Shown: piece by piece, positions 55,051-64,000 of the stretch
Layout: each line of letters begins with the position of its first letter
Numbering within the stretch: the stretch's first letter is position 1
Assembly: GCA_001949185.1 (NCBI GenBank)
Contig: BDGG01000007.1
Location: 2,069,079 to 2,133,078, forward strand
Direction: 5' to 3'
DNA: 64,000 nt
Source: Ramazzottius varieornatus
Lineage: Eukaryota; Tardigrada; Eutardigrada; Parachela; Ramazzottiidae
Notes under the pieces: model-generated
The model's database searches: none
What the model was told of the DNA's origin: nothing
Seen by the model: only the letters and a program-made list of their open reading frames with translations
Made by a program: the position numbers and the translations under genes

Positions 55051-57123
55051 ATGGATCCCTCCACCTTTTGCCTGCTTTTGGCCTTCTTCTCCTCTTTGGT
55101 CTGTCTGGCCCGCAGCGATCCAACGGTTCAGGAAGCCCTGGACAGGAATGCGGGCAGCTTGAAAGCGGCTGTTATTGTAAGTCAAGAGAGAGTCAGGAAT
55201 GCAAAAGTGCGCTCCACAAAAAGATTGTCATTGGATGGGCCCCGTTTGGTGGTAGGTTTTCCGACATGGTGATCGTTCGCCATTCTACACCTATCCAACC
55301 GATCCTCACGGTGAGGGCGCCTGGCCCGACGGATTTGGTCAGTTGACAAAGAAGGGTATTAGGCAGCAATATCGTCTCGGCCAGTATTTTCGTCGTCGCT
55401 ATGCTGATTTCCTTGGACCAAATCCATCGCTCAAGCAGGCAAGTCAAGTCAGTAGGGATGTACCGTATTATCTTCGTACAGTAGTCACCCCTAAACTTGA
55501 TTTGTCAATTGCTGGTCATTAAGCCTAGGTCAAGCTGGAGTCATCGGGGATGGCTCGCACGTTGCAAAGCGCAGCTGCCTTTGCAGCGGGCTTCTTGCCA
55601 CCCTCACAGAACGGTACTGTATGGGGCGACGAGCAAGACAAGCTGGCACACTTGTGGCAACCCGTTGCCATATACTCTCGCAAGATCGAGGAAGGCGACG
55701 CCCTCTTCAGCGTCTCCACTTGCCCAAGATGGCAGTACCTGAAGAACACTCTGGACCAACTTCCAGAAGCCCAATTCTTGGCCCATCGCTTCGCTGTAAG
55801 TCCATACCTTTCTGTACCAGTGTACCTTACCTGCAAATTTGTCAGGATAATCTGTTTGAATGTAGAATCTGACGGCCTTGGTGAAGGAGAAGACGGGCAT
55901 GGAGGTCTTCAACTATCCCCGATCTTACATTACCCTACACGATATTCTCTACACACAAGAGCAAAATGGGTTGGCATGGCCGGGTTGGGTGACTGCAGCT
56001 GTCTTTCGGGACATCAAGTACATGGCCGACGCCACTTTTCACATGGCCGCAGGTGTTAACAACAGGACTTCGCTAGAGCGGCAGAGAATTCGCGGTGGCA
56101 ACATGTTGCGAGTCATCATGGAGGAGCTGACTAGGAAAGCCAACGCTTCGGACGTCAATGCCGACGTCAAAGTCTTTCTCTACTCCGCCGTAGGTTCCTA
56201 CAAAACATCTGCTCTTTTCTCATTTCCACGGCTGCCAACTGGCAAGTACCAGCTGCAGTAAAATTGACAAAGCTTTTGCAGCACGACGAAAACATCGCCG
56301 CCTTGTTAGCCGCCATGCATTTGTACGATTTCGATCCAAGTAGCTCGGCGACATTGAATGGAGCGCCTAACTATGCCGTAAGTCCTGACCAGTCTTTGCC
56401 AAGGTTCCGAAATGTAGCACAGCAGGGCCTCCAAACTACTGTACCTACAGCCAACTCTCATGATTGGCATTGGCTGGATACCTCAGTTTAGACCATACTG
56501 ATTTGATGGCCTGTTATATTTTCGCAGTCCAGTCTGATATTCGACATGTTTGAGGATGAGACGGTACGCATCTCTTTCAAGAATGAAAGGTTGGTCCCCC
56601 TGTCTGCAACTGTGACTTTACGATGTAGATATCTCTTGGTATGCCTTCTTATTATTGTAGGCCGGAAGAAGATGAGCGGGAGGCGCAAGTGTTGACCCAT
56701 CCCAACTGCAGTACTTTCTGCCCGCTGCATCGACTGATAAACCTGACCAGGCCCTACTTCATGACAGAGGCGGAGTGGCTCAAGGAATGCCAAAGTAGCA
56801 AGCTGCAACCGCTACAGCAAACAGCGGAGATGGCACGTAAGAAGATCAATCCTTTACCCATACCCCCAGCCACCAAGTTGTACTGTTTCACAACTAATGC
56901 ATTAAGGGTGCTTTGATCTGTAGTGACGACAAAGCTGGCTGTTGGCATCGGTGGCCTACTGGCCTTCAGCGTGGTGCTGCTCTTGATACTCTTTTGCGTC
57001 GTTGGATACGCTCGCAATATGTCCTCCGGTCGACCCTACCTCTTTGACGACTCCAGAGCTCCTTCTAGACGAGCAAGCAACGTCAGATTTGACAAAGAAA
57101 ACCAAACTTTCCTCCAAAAGTGA
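55051..57123 (+). CDS. Histidine acid phosphatase B (lysosomal/prostatic type, membrane-anchored)
   Basis: Eight exons (55051-55176, 55256-55438, 55529-55795, 55866-56189, 56282-56377, 56528-56589, 56661-56836, 56924-57123) join in frame to give 477 residues. A signal peptide ([17 protein letters not shown]) precedes [20 protein letters not shown], with the RHGxRxP phosphohistidine motif near residue 47. The proton donor motif is [23 protein letters not shown] and NCS are N-glycosylation sites. A transmembrane helix near the end ([18 protein letters not shown]) is followed by a cytosolic tail of about 35 residues. This matches lysosomal acid phosphatase topology: hydrolysis of phosphomonoesters at acid pH. 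The intron after SLKQ starts GCAAGT (GC-AG). It is intact, unlike its upstream paralogue. Confidence 0.92.
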
Positions 57124-57589
57124 CTTCTGCCCCACAAGCTCGCCATTGATGGCTTGGAAGGCCCTTTCCATCACTTCCTACTTGCCTGACCTTTATTTGT
57201 CGTGTGGTGAATGTGATAGCATCACACCACTGTCCTAAGGTCTTGTTAACCAGAGCGATATATTGTAGAAAAAGCTGAAAGAGCCAAAGCGTATCAAAAT
57301 ACTAAGCACACTTTCATCTTATTGTCCCTCCAGCCATCCACCATGTCAAACCTTACGTCTATTCCACATACAGTCCGGTCGTTCGAGAAGTAGACATCCT
57401 TCTTCCATTTTTATTCTTCACCAGTCAAACATTTACCGTACAGCTTGCCAGAAACAGAAGAGAGTGACGCCAAGAGTCCACTGACAATCAATACGAAAGA
57501 AAATCAACACTTTTTTTCCACCATGTGAAAAGCGCCAGATTTTCGAAAGCAATTTCATATAGTCGCGCCGTCAACATCTGACCATCCCT
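57124..57589. other. 3' flank of phosphatase B
   Basis: No gene seen; possible left part of the Tigger-like element that follows. Confidence 0.4.
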
Positions 57590-58360
57590 TCATAATCCAC
57601 TTAACCGAATGCAAGGCCGTAAGGGACTTCTTGTACTCCTCAAGGTTTTGAAAGTTCTGTTTGTTCGGCGATGCTCGGCCTTCGCAGCGCTTTCGCGTGC
57701 CTGAAAGGCTTTGATTATGCCTTGATCAAGCGGTTGAATTCTGCTAGTCTGTTTCGGAAGCAAGAAAATGAGCTTCACGTGGGATAGACTGTCGACCTTA
57801 TGACCTGATGCGTCGTCCAGCCAAAGCAGAATCTTACGAATCTGTTTTTTGTCATTTTCTTGTTGAGTTCTGTTAGCCAGAAAGCACAGACAACCCCCGT
57901 TATCCAGGCCTTTTTGTTGCTCGCCCAGATACAGCCAGCTTTTTTGAAGTCCAGTTTTGCCTTAGTAAAGGCATGCGGCTTCTTGGATCGGCCAGTGATG
58001 AGAGGAGGGAGCTTCTCGCCAGACGCACTGCAGCAAAACATGACTGATATGCGCGAAGGGAAGAGTTCCAGTATCCTCCGCTTTTCACCCAATGTTTGCC
58101 TATCGCGTGTTCTTCCTTCACCGACAACATCGAGTTCGGTAGTAGGATGAGAAACAGGCCATTTCCGTGGTCAGCGAGTTCTGTTTCCTGGATACAGGGA
58201 TCTGTCGATTGCAAGGCTCTACCGGAAGTGCCTTTCGTTGTTCGCTGATTATACGCTAGATATACCCCATTGAACCTCCGTCTGTCGAACGCATCCTCAA
58301 TTTTAAAATGTCTGGCTGAATCTCCGATGCTTGTTTGATAATGACGCGGTGCGATAAGCA
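57590..58360 (-). pseudogene. Second Tigger/pogo-type transposase fragment
   Basis: Minus strand: RISVMFCCSASGEKLPPLIT, GRSKKPHAFTKAKLDF, SNKKAWITGVVCAFWLTELN and KKMTKNRFVRF, then LWLDDASGHKV in another frame (second catalytic Asp in L-x-L-D-D/N), then HVKLIFLLPKQTSRIQPLDQ and GIIKAFQ. This is the classic Tigger order (PPLVIGKS..P, NKKAWMT, LPPNTSRLQPLDQGII). At least two frame changes, and the N-terminal DNA-binding domain is unclear. It is more jerky/Tigger1-like than the 41170 copy. Confidence 0.85.
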
Positions 58361-58570
58361 AGAGAATGTTCGGAACTTTTAGCAGAGAAAAAAAGCGTGA
58401 GAAACAGGTTGCTTCTGTTGCGTGAATGAACTATCGAACAATAATTCAAAACTACCTATGGTGAGCACTCTTGTGTTTTCCGCAATTTTGCAATTTTGAA
58501 ATCGAAAAATGGTGTCCACTTCTCGAGCGACCGGACTGTAATATGTTTGGACTGCGATGTATTGTAGCTA

Positions 58571-58910
58571 CAAGGAGAAACCAGCGGAGTTGTCCATGTA
58601 GAATTGCATGGGAGAGTTGTCTGCCCTGGATCTCATCCTCCAGTCATCGAACCTCGCCATGCTTAAGTTTATCCGATATGGAAAAAACGTCTATTTATTT
58701 GTCAACCATAGTATACACGAAAGAAAAGCGGATTTATTGAGAGACATCTGTTGGGAAGAGGGGCGGTCGACACAATGTTAAAAAGCCTGTTTTGAAAATC
58801 AGTCGATTTTAATCAATCAAGTTACGCTACACATGCTTGTGTAGACTTTTGAGGGTGGGCAAGCCCATCATGCGATTTTGCATGGACAACTCCGCTAGTT
58901 TGCCTCCTAC
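58571..58910. repeat. Inverted pair of an interspersed repeat
   Basis: A (plus, 58580-58610, CCAGCGGAGTTGTCCATGTA) and B (minus, 58815-58905) share CTAGCGGAGTTGTCCATGCA plus GATTTTGCATG. A third copy lies at 61428-61507. The stretch 58742-58800 (GGGCGGTCGACACAATGTTA and AAAAGCCT) matches the outer arm of the foldback element at 22150-22180. Confidence 0.65.
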
Positions 58911-59158
58911 AGTGGCATTGCCGTAAACGGCAAGAGGAGGCTTTCCCCCGCCGATTGAGCGACCATGTGGAACGATAACAAGCTTTTTCTCAGGTCAATG
59001 CCATCATCCGCAATTTTCAAGTCAAGAAGGGCCTTGAGCTTCCTCTTAAAAGTGTAGCCTGCCCGTTGACACAGGTGCTTGGTTGTTATTAGCCACAGAA
59101 GCTGTAGTGTGGGCAGCTGCACGGTTTTAGCACTAGCCTTCAGCCTTCTCGTTCAAAA

Positions 59159-61130
59159 ATGGCTAGTATCGATGTCCTACTGATGTCGTCTCTCCTGTTG
59201 TCTGCAGGTCCGATCGACGCTACCAAGGCCGGCAACAAATGTGGACTTGCAGGAGGCAGTCTAAAGGACCCGTTTGGTTTACGTGGGCAGTTTCTGCAAA
59301 GCACCATCCAAGCTGCAAATCCGACCACGCTGTCAGCGCTGGACACCAACAATATAGCAGGCGGTCGAGCTGCTGCTGTTGTTTCATCAGCTGACAGGCT
59401 GAACACCAGCTTGATGTCTTTTGTGGATATACCGGCAGCGACTACTGCCTCACCTACATCGCCCTTGGCGCTTGTGGTATCGGCTGTTCGTGGAAGCTCC
59501 GGTATTCTTGATGGTGGTTCCGTCAACGAGGCGGGCACTGGTAGACGACGAGTCATCCCGCGGTCGCTCGACCAGCCTCAAGCCGGTCAGAGACAGTTGC
59601 TAGACAAAGTGTCTGGCGGTACGCAGGCTGCACAACCTGGACAGTTGTGCTGGCAGGTAGGAAGCAGCAGTCACACCCAGACAATTAGCTGATCAAGGAC
59701 CACAGCATCTGCAGCTGGGTTTCGGCTACCAAATGACCCTTTTCTGACATGAAACTTGAGAGAGTAGGGGCGTCGGATGGTAGCTTTGCCATACCTCGCC
59801 GTGGCTTAAAGTCTCAAGACACTGTTCGCCCTTTCGGGAAGATATCCCAGAGAATTTCAGGGGTGATTAACAACTAAAACACCCGAGGCTGGGGGTTTGG
59901 TGTCAAAACGATTGTATGTGTAGTTCTTACGCTATGTGACGTTATTGTTGATGTCAAAATGTTTTCGGAAAAAACTTCAAACCTCTTTGGATCTTCCTGA
60001 CGTGTCCGTTTGACCAGTAGTCAGTTGGCCAAATGGCTTCAACTTCGTGTCCCTCGACGTTGGCTCATGTTACCTCATCAGCAGTTAAAAAAAGCCCCTG
60101 GGGGCCCAAAACTTCGAAACCGATTTCTGAACGATGGTGTTATTAGTTAATGTTCCGGAAATTAGGGCGCTGGAACCCAGCTGTATGGCCTTTCCTCTCC
60201 ATGTTCTGTGCACTTTTCTCTGCTGGCCAGTTAGTTTACAACGGCCCTCTTTATTTGCTGTGCACAGGTCAAGGTTAATTTGCTGTCACGGATCTCACCG
60301 GGTCGCTATAGCGTCTCCAGCTGTGGCGGTGTCATCATTGGTCCCTCCACTATTCTCACTGCTGCCCACTGTCTCACCAATCCCATAGCGGGCTCCTCTA
60401 GGTACCAAAAGGCCTTATAACCGTCAGCGGAAAGCTCGATCCATTATAACCCATATTAGCCTATTCATATAAGCTGAGGCATGCGCTGTGACTCTGTAGG
60501 TCGGCAGTTTCTGCGGAAGACATCTCGGTCCACACCGGCGACTGGGCGACATCCAGCTGCAACAACGCAGAGCCTCCATCCTGCTCCGCTGACCACAGCG
60601 TCCGCAACTTGACCATCCACCCGGCTTACAAGGCCACAGTAAGCGACAACGACCTGGCACTGCTCTCTCTGGACAAGGCAGTCAACTTGGCAGACCAGTG
60701 CAACTGCGCCCTCTGTCTGCGCAACGCCAGCCCCGCCATCGGTCAAAGCTGTATCGTCAGCGGAAGCGGCGATGACTTGGCCATGTCCGACCTGACCTCC
60801 TTCACCGCCCCCCGGTGGGCACCGCTGACCATCCGCCAAGCCAGCTTGACCACCTCGGCTTGCGGCTTCAACATCGACGAAGAGACAGGACAACCCACGG
60901 ATTTGGATCTCTTTTTGTGCGCTGGAGGCCTGCCAACGGAAAGAAGCTGTCAGGGTGACAGTGGTGGACCTTTAGTGTGCTACGATTTCTCATCCGCTTC
61001 CCATTACCTGGCCGGTGTCTACTCTTTCGGGCCGCCCTGTGGCCTCAATATCGGAGCTATGTACAGCAGCATTGTCAAGTATTTGGACTGGATTGTTACC
61101 AGTAGCAACGGCGATGTCACTTTAGCATAG
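59159..61130 (+). CDS. Chymotrypsin-fold (S1) serine protease with a Ser/Ala-rich pro-region
   Basis: Three exons (59159-59656, 60268-60401, 60500-61130) join in frame to give 420 residues. A signal-like N-terminus (DVLLMSSLLLSAG) leads a pro-region of about 140 residues rich in Ser, Ala, Thr and Gly. Activation probably occurs at DK/VSGGTQAAQPG, where VSGG replaces the usual IVGG. The triad is complete: His in ILTAAHC, Asp in VSDNDLALLS, Ser in SCQGDSGGPLVC. The S1 pocket entry SCQGDS has Ser six residues before the catalytic Ser region instead of Asp, so trypsin-like specificity is not certain. Intron 1 is unusually long (611 bp). Role unknown: digestive or immune secretion is possible. Confidence 0.9.
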
Positions 61131-61734
61131 CTGACAATGTGCGCAAATTGTCTTGTTAAATGATTCAAAACGTTGTAGAGCATTTCTTGACTCTGCTCCC
61201 TTCGGTGTCAAAAGGATGTCACTCACGTATGCATACGCTCGTCTTCGGTAACTGCATTGGCATCGTAAAGCTGCAGAGCCCGCAGACCGTGCATGCAGCC
61301 GTGCACTGTTGTATCCAGTCTGGTCATGAATTTCGTCCTTAACGATCAATCAAGCAACACAAGTCAACTGAAGTCTGATATTGAAAAACTGATATAAAAA
61401 GTAAGTTGAGAAAGCTCGTTTTTGCTACGAGGTGAAACTAGCGGAGTTGCCCATGTAAAATCGCATGATGGAGATGTCCACCCTCAGAAGTCTACACAGG
61501 TATGTGTTGGTTGAACTGGTAATCAGTTTACAGTGAGAGTTTGCCCACTTCCTAGTTGGCTGGTACGGTACAGCCGCCCAGCAGCATAATCCATTGCTCT
61601 TTGCAGCCCACGATGCGTACACCCACGTACGGTGTTAATTGTTTCTGCATATCTGTACACATCAGAAGTGTAGGGTAAGCAAGTCAGATTCTATTGTGCC
61701 AAGATTTAGAAATTAGAAGTGTGTATTCTTCTGA
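61131..61734. other. Intergenic with one interspersed repeat copy
   Basis: 61428-61507 matches the 58.6-58.9 kb repeats over about 80 bases (CTAGCGGAGTTGCCCATGTA, AAATCGCATGATGG, AAGTCTACACAGGTATGTG). The GPCR promoter follows. Confidence 0.5.
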
Positions 61735-62727
61735 ATGATGATGTACCCGATGGACGTTTCACAGTCGCTTGGGTCGAACTGTACGGGTATCGGATCGAGT
61801 ACTGTAAATAATGCTTCTAGTTCGACAGCTAATGGGTCCATGTCCCAGTCGATATTGGCCCTTCGATTTTATCTGCTTTTGCTTCTAAGTTTGACCTTTG
61901 GACTCTTCAATCTTGTTTGCTTCGTCACTGTCTTGACTACGAAGAATTTGCGGGGCGGAGCGGGTATATTGCTGGGCCACATGATGCTAGTGGAGGCTAC
62001 CATGTGTCTCCTGTTCTTTCCAATAAGCCAAGTTTTCGTATATGTTCATCTGCGCTCAGTCCCCACCTGCCGTATCTTCATGTTCTTTTTCGCTCTTGTC
62101 AACAACGTCGGCTTTTACAACATCTTAATCTTGGCCGTCAACCGTTTCATAGCCATCAACCTACCGTTACACTATCACAAGTTGTCGACAGCCAAGTGCA
62201 ATGCCGCTTTCGTCTTGACCAGTTGGGTTGTCTGCATAACGCTTAATCTGCCCATGGAATTCAACGGTGGTGTTGGGCACTATGGAGTCAATCCTGTTTA
62301 TGGAGGATGCATAACCGAGGTTGTAAGGCCAGAGCTCTTTGATTACAAAACGTTACATTCCTACTTGGCTATTTATTTCCCGTTGGCCATGACTGGCCTT
62401 CTGTACGGCTGCGTGCTGCTCAAGCAGCTATCGAAGTGTAAGCGTATAACACCGGCGTCGCAGATGACAACGAGGGAGGCAGGAATAATCAAGCGGAAAC
62501 TAAGAATATTTTGGATGTTGCTAGTCTCGTATGTGCTCTATGCCTTCTGTTTCCTGACGTACCCTGTTCTTACCCGCGCCTTGCCGGATACTGTCTCCAA
62601 GTATCCAATGTTGCCTCTGTGGATTCTGCTTATCGTCGTCTGCGGCTATTTCGTTCATCCGGTGAGAGTTCTTCAAAGTCTCGACAGCTCTCTTCGCTGC
62701 TGCTGCACTACTCTGTGTCTTTATTGA
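61735..62727 (+). CDS. Divergent class-A-like seven-transmembrane receptor
   Basis: A single exon of 330 residues. The N-terminus is N-glycosylation rich (NCT, NNAS, NGS). Seven hydrophobic segments are visible, beginning about residue 42 (LRFYLLLLLSLTFGLFNLVC), with Cys in TM3 (PTCRIF) and in ECL2 (YGGCITEV) able to form the canonical disulphide. The DRY position reads VNRFIAI and the NPxxY position reads FVHPVRVL, so both class-A microswitches are altered. ICL3 is basic and TM6 reads FWMLLVSYVLYAFCFLTYP. Absence of introns suggests retrocopy or an intronless receptor subfamily. Its close relative is the stop-bearing frame at 1-1118. The ligand cannot be guessed. Confidence 0.85.
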   Translation: MMMYPMDVSQSLGSNCTGIGSSTVNNASSSTANGSMSQSILALRFYLLLLLSLTFGLFNLVCFVTVLTTKNLRGGAGILLGHMMLVEATMCLLFFPISQVFVYVHLRSVPTCRIFMFFFALVNNVGFYNILILAVNRFIAINLPLHYHKLSTAKCNAAFVLTSWVVCITLNLPMEFNGGVGHYGVNPVYGGCITEVVRPELFDYKTLHSYLAIYFPLAMTGLLYGCVLLKQLSKCKRITPASQMTTREAGIIKRKLRIFWMLLVSYVLYAFCFLTYPVLTRALPDTVSKYPMLPLWILLIVVCGYFVHPVRVLQSLDSSLRCCCTTLCLY

Positions 62728-64000
62728 TCTGTTTAGATGTTCCTGATCACTATGAGTAGCGATCACCGGAAAAGCCTGCGAGCGTTACTGCGCCGGCTGG
62801 TACTAGAACAGGGACCGACTCAGGATAGCCGCCGTTGAGATGAAGCATGCCTACAAGAAGTAACCTGCGGATGGCGCTAAAGAGATCTGCCGGAGCGCAG
62901 CCATCTACCATAGACATGTTTTCGGACAAAGTGTTCCTTCAGTTCAACATGCTTCGGAAATAAGCAGCAGCATCGGCGGGAAATGATCTTGAGAAATGAC
63001 CACTTGACGGAGCGGCCCAGTATATCCAGACCAAACGCTACAGACAGAAAAGGTCAAAACTGACTGTAAAATGACCTCATCACAGGCCGCACTCTTCCAT
63101 GGCGGACCTCGAGACATGTTGGTCAAGATCTAGAATCTTCCTCCTGCTCATTCACAGTGTGTACTGCTTGTGTTGTACTAGCCTTCCAACTCAACCTAAT
63201 TGGTACTTCGACTGAGATCTGGGCTTAGACCCACAGCTTTACAGTTTACACTACATTGCGCAGCTCACCCTCCAGCGCGACAGAAGTGTAAACTTTGGAC
63301 GACTCGCGGTCTTTGAATTCGTGTGAAATTGTCGTATGACAACTAACAAGCGGTTTCTGCTCATCTTGGTGGAGATTTTGGTCTAGAGTTTTGTGAAGAT
63401 ACCGTTTGTTTGCTCATCACTGACTTCACTTCACTTTACGCAACTGTCCCAAATGTGGGCATGAAGCAAACAGTGGGCAGCGGAGCGAAGACGGCGCGGG
63501 CCAGCTAAAGTTGTTCCAGTCAAATGTATTGATCGGAGCAATCTCGCTTTCGCTCCGCTGCCCACAGTTTTGTCCATGGCCACACATGGGGCAGGCGCGT
63601 GTACCTACCTGTTACGGGCAAGTTCGAAAAGAAGTAAGTTCGAAGCAACTCTAATAAGCTGAGACAACTGAGCTTCAGGAGAAGCTTCACTTTAGTTACT
63701 CACAAAAAAGAAAAGGGCGGAAATTAACGAAACGAGAGCACTTCTTTGTTGGGTCGATTAAAGATCGCGCATCATTAATCGGTGTCTTGAGAAACTAAGG
63801 AGAAAAGAGGGCGTCGACCGGTGGGATCTCAACTAGAACATGGTCAGCAACAGAAGCTTTATGAGCCAGGGAAATCAGGGAGGACCAACAAGCTAACGAT
63901 GCATAACCGTGCTCATAGCTCTTTTTTCAATTCAGGGTCGATAAAAACCCTTCAATTTCAGATATTAGTCGAGCGCATATGGTACTTGTTTGTTCTCAAC
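62728..64000. other. 3' flank of the GPCR and intergenic DNA
   Basis: No gene recognised. Contains a MITE-like inverted repeat at 63443-63594. Confidence 0.45.
63443..63594. mobile_element. 152-bp MITE-like inverted repeat
   Basis: Arms of about 49 bp, the best part being CAGTGGGCAGCGGAGCGAA (63471-63489) against TTCGCTCCGCTGCCCAC (63549-63565), with outer CTGTCCCAAATGTGGGCATG against its complement. No target duplication was identified. Confidence 0.7.

Noticed and set aside
1-64000. CRISPR arrays, bacterial operons, prophage
   Set aside because: Spliced genes and animal families show this is eukaryotic chromosome; the repeated hairpins are not regularly spaced with unique spacers.

Overview
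This is a eukaryotic, almost certainly metazoan, genomic window. Genes have several exons with mostly 50-100 bp GT-AG introns (two look like GC-AG), and they include animal families: Wee1 kinase, SETD6, SLIRP, theta-class GST, fuseless, class-A-like GPCRs, histidine acid phosphatases and a chymotrypsin-fold protease. The compact introns, many short inverted-repeat elements and a block of low-complexity stress-type proteins would fit a small ecdysozoan such as a tardigrade, but nothing in the sequence proves the clade. There are two assembly gaps (15708-15757 and 42828-43577).

Layout. 1-2.3 kb: a GPCR-like gene with two in-frame TAGs (minus) and a decayed copy of the JmjC gene found at 37-38.7 kb, interrupted by a MITE. 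3.1-8.2 kb: SLIRP-like RNA-binding protein (+), theta GST (-), fuseless-like presynaptic membrane protein (+). 8.8-12.7 kb: a secreted Cys-rich protein with a long Pro/Gln-rich tail, one of whose introns holds three nested or abutting TA-flanked transposons. 13-24 kb: a run of small stress-type genes, all on the plus strand: a three-module metallothionein-like protein, a Ser/Gly/Gln/Tyr-rich FUS-like low-complexity protein with an embedded heptad helix, a second Tyr/Gly/Asn-rich low-complexity protein with a closely similar promoter layout, and a Cys-free hydrophilin-like protein. 24.8-30 kb: a coiled-coil protein with a predicted N-myristoylation signal (+) and SETD6 (-). 31.3-38.7 kb: Wee1-like kinase, a small unknown protein, an F-box fragment (+) and the JmjC/cupin gene (-). 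38.7-48.1 kb: a transposon-rich island with a pogo-type non-autonomous element full of TATCGA repeats, a broken Tigger-like transposase and a complete hAT element with a perfect 8-bp target duplication. 49.3-57.1 kb: a degenerate sulfotransferase (-) and two tandem histidine acid phosphatases (+), the first decayed and the second intact. 57.5-64 kb: a second Tigger-like fragment (-), a chymotrypsin-fold protease (+) and an intact divergent GPCR (+).

Two features cut across the window. One is a family of about 60-70 bp palindromic elements with a CAAGTGGCGCA/TGCGCCACTTG core, at about 17 sites, mostly in introns and between genes and once inside the hAT element. The other is the low-complexity, metal-binding and hydrophilic gene cluster at 13-24 kb. 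These are the two best candidates for undescribed biology. Exon joins were made by eye from splice consensus and frame, without transcript evidence.
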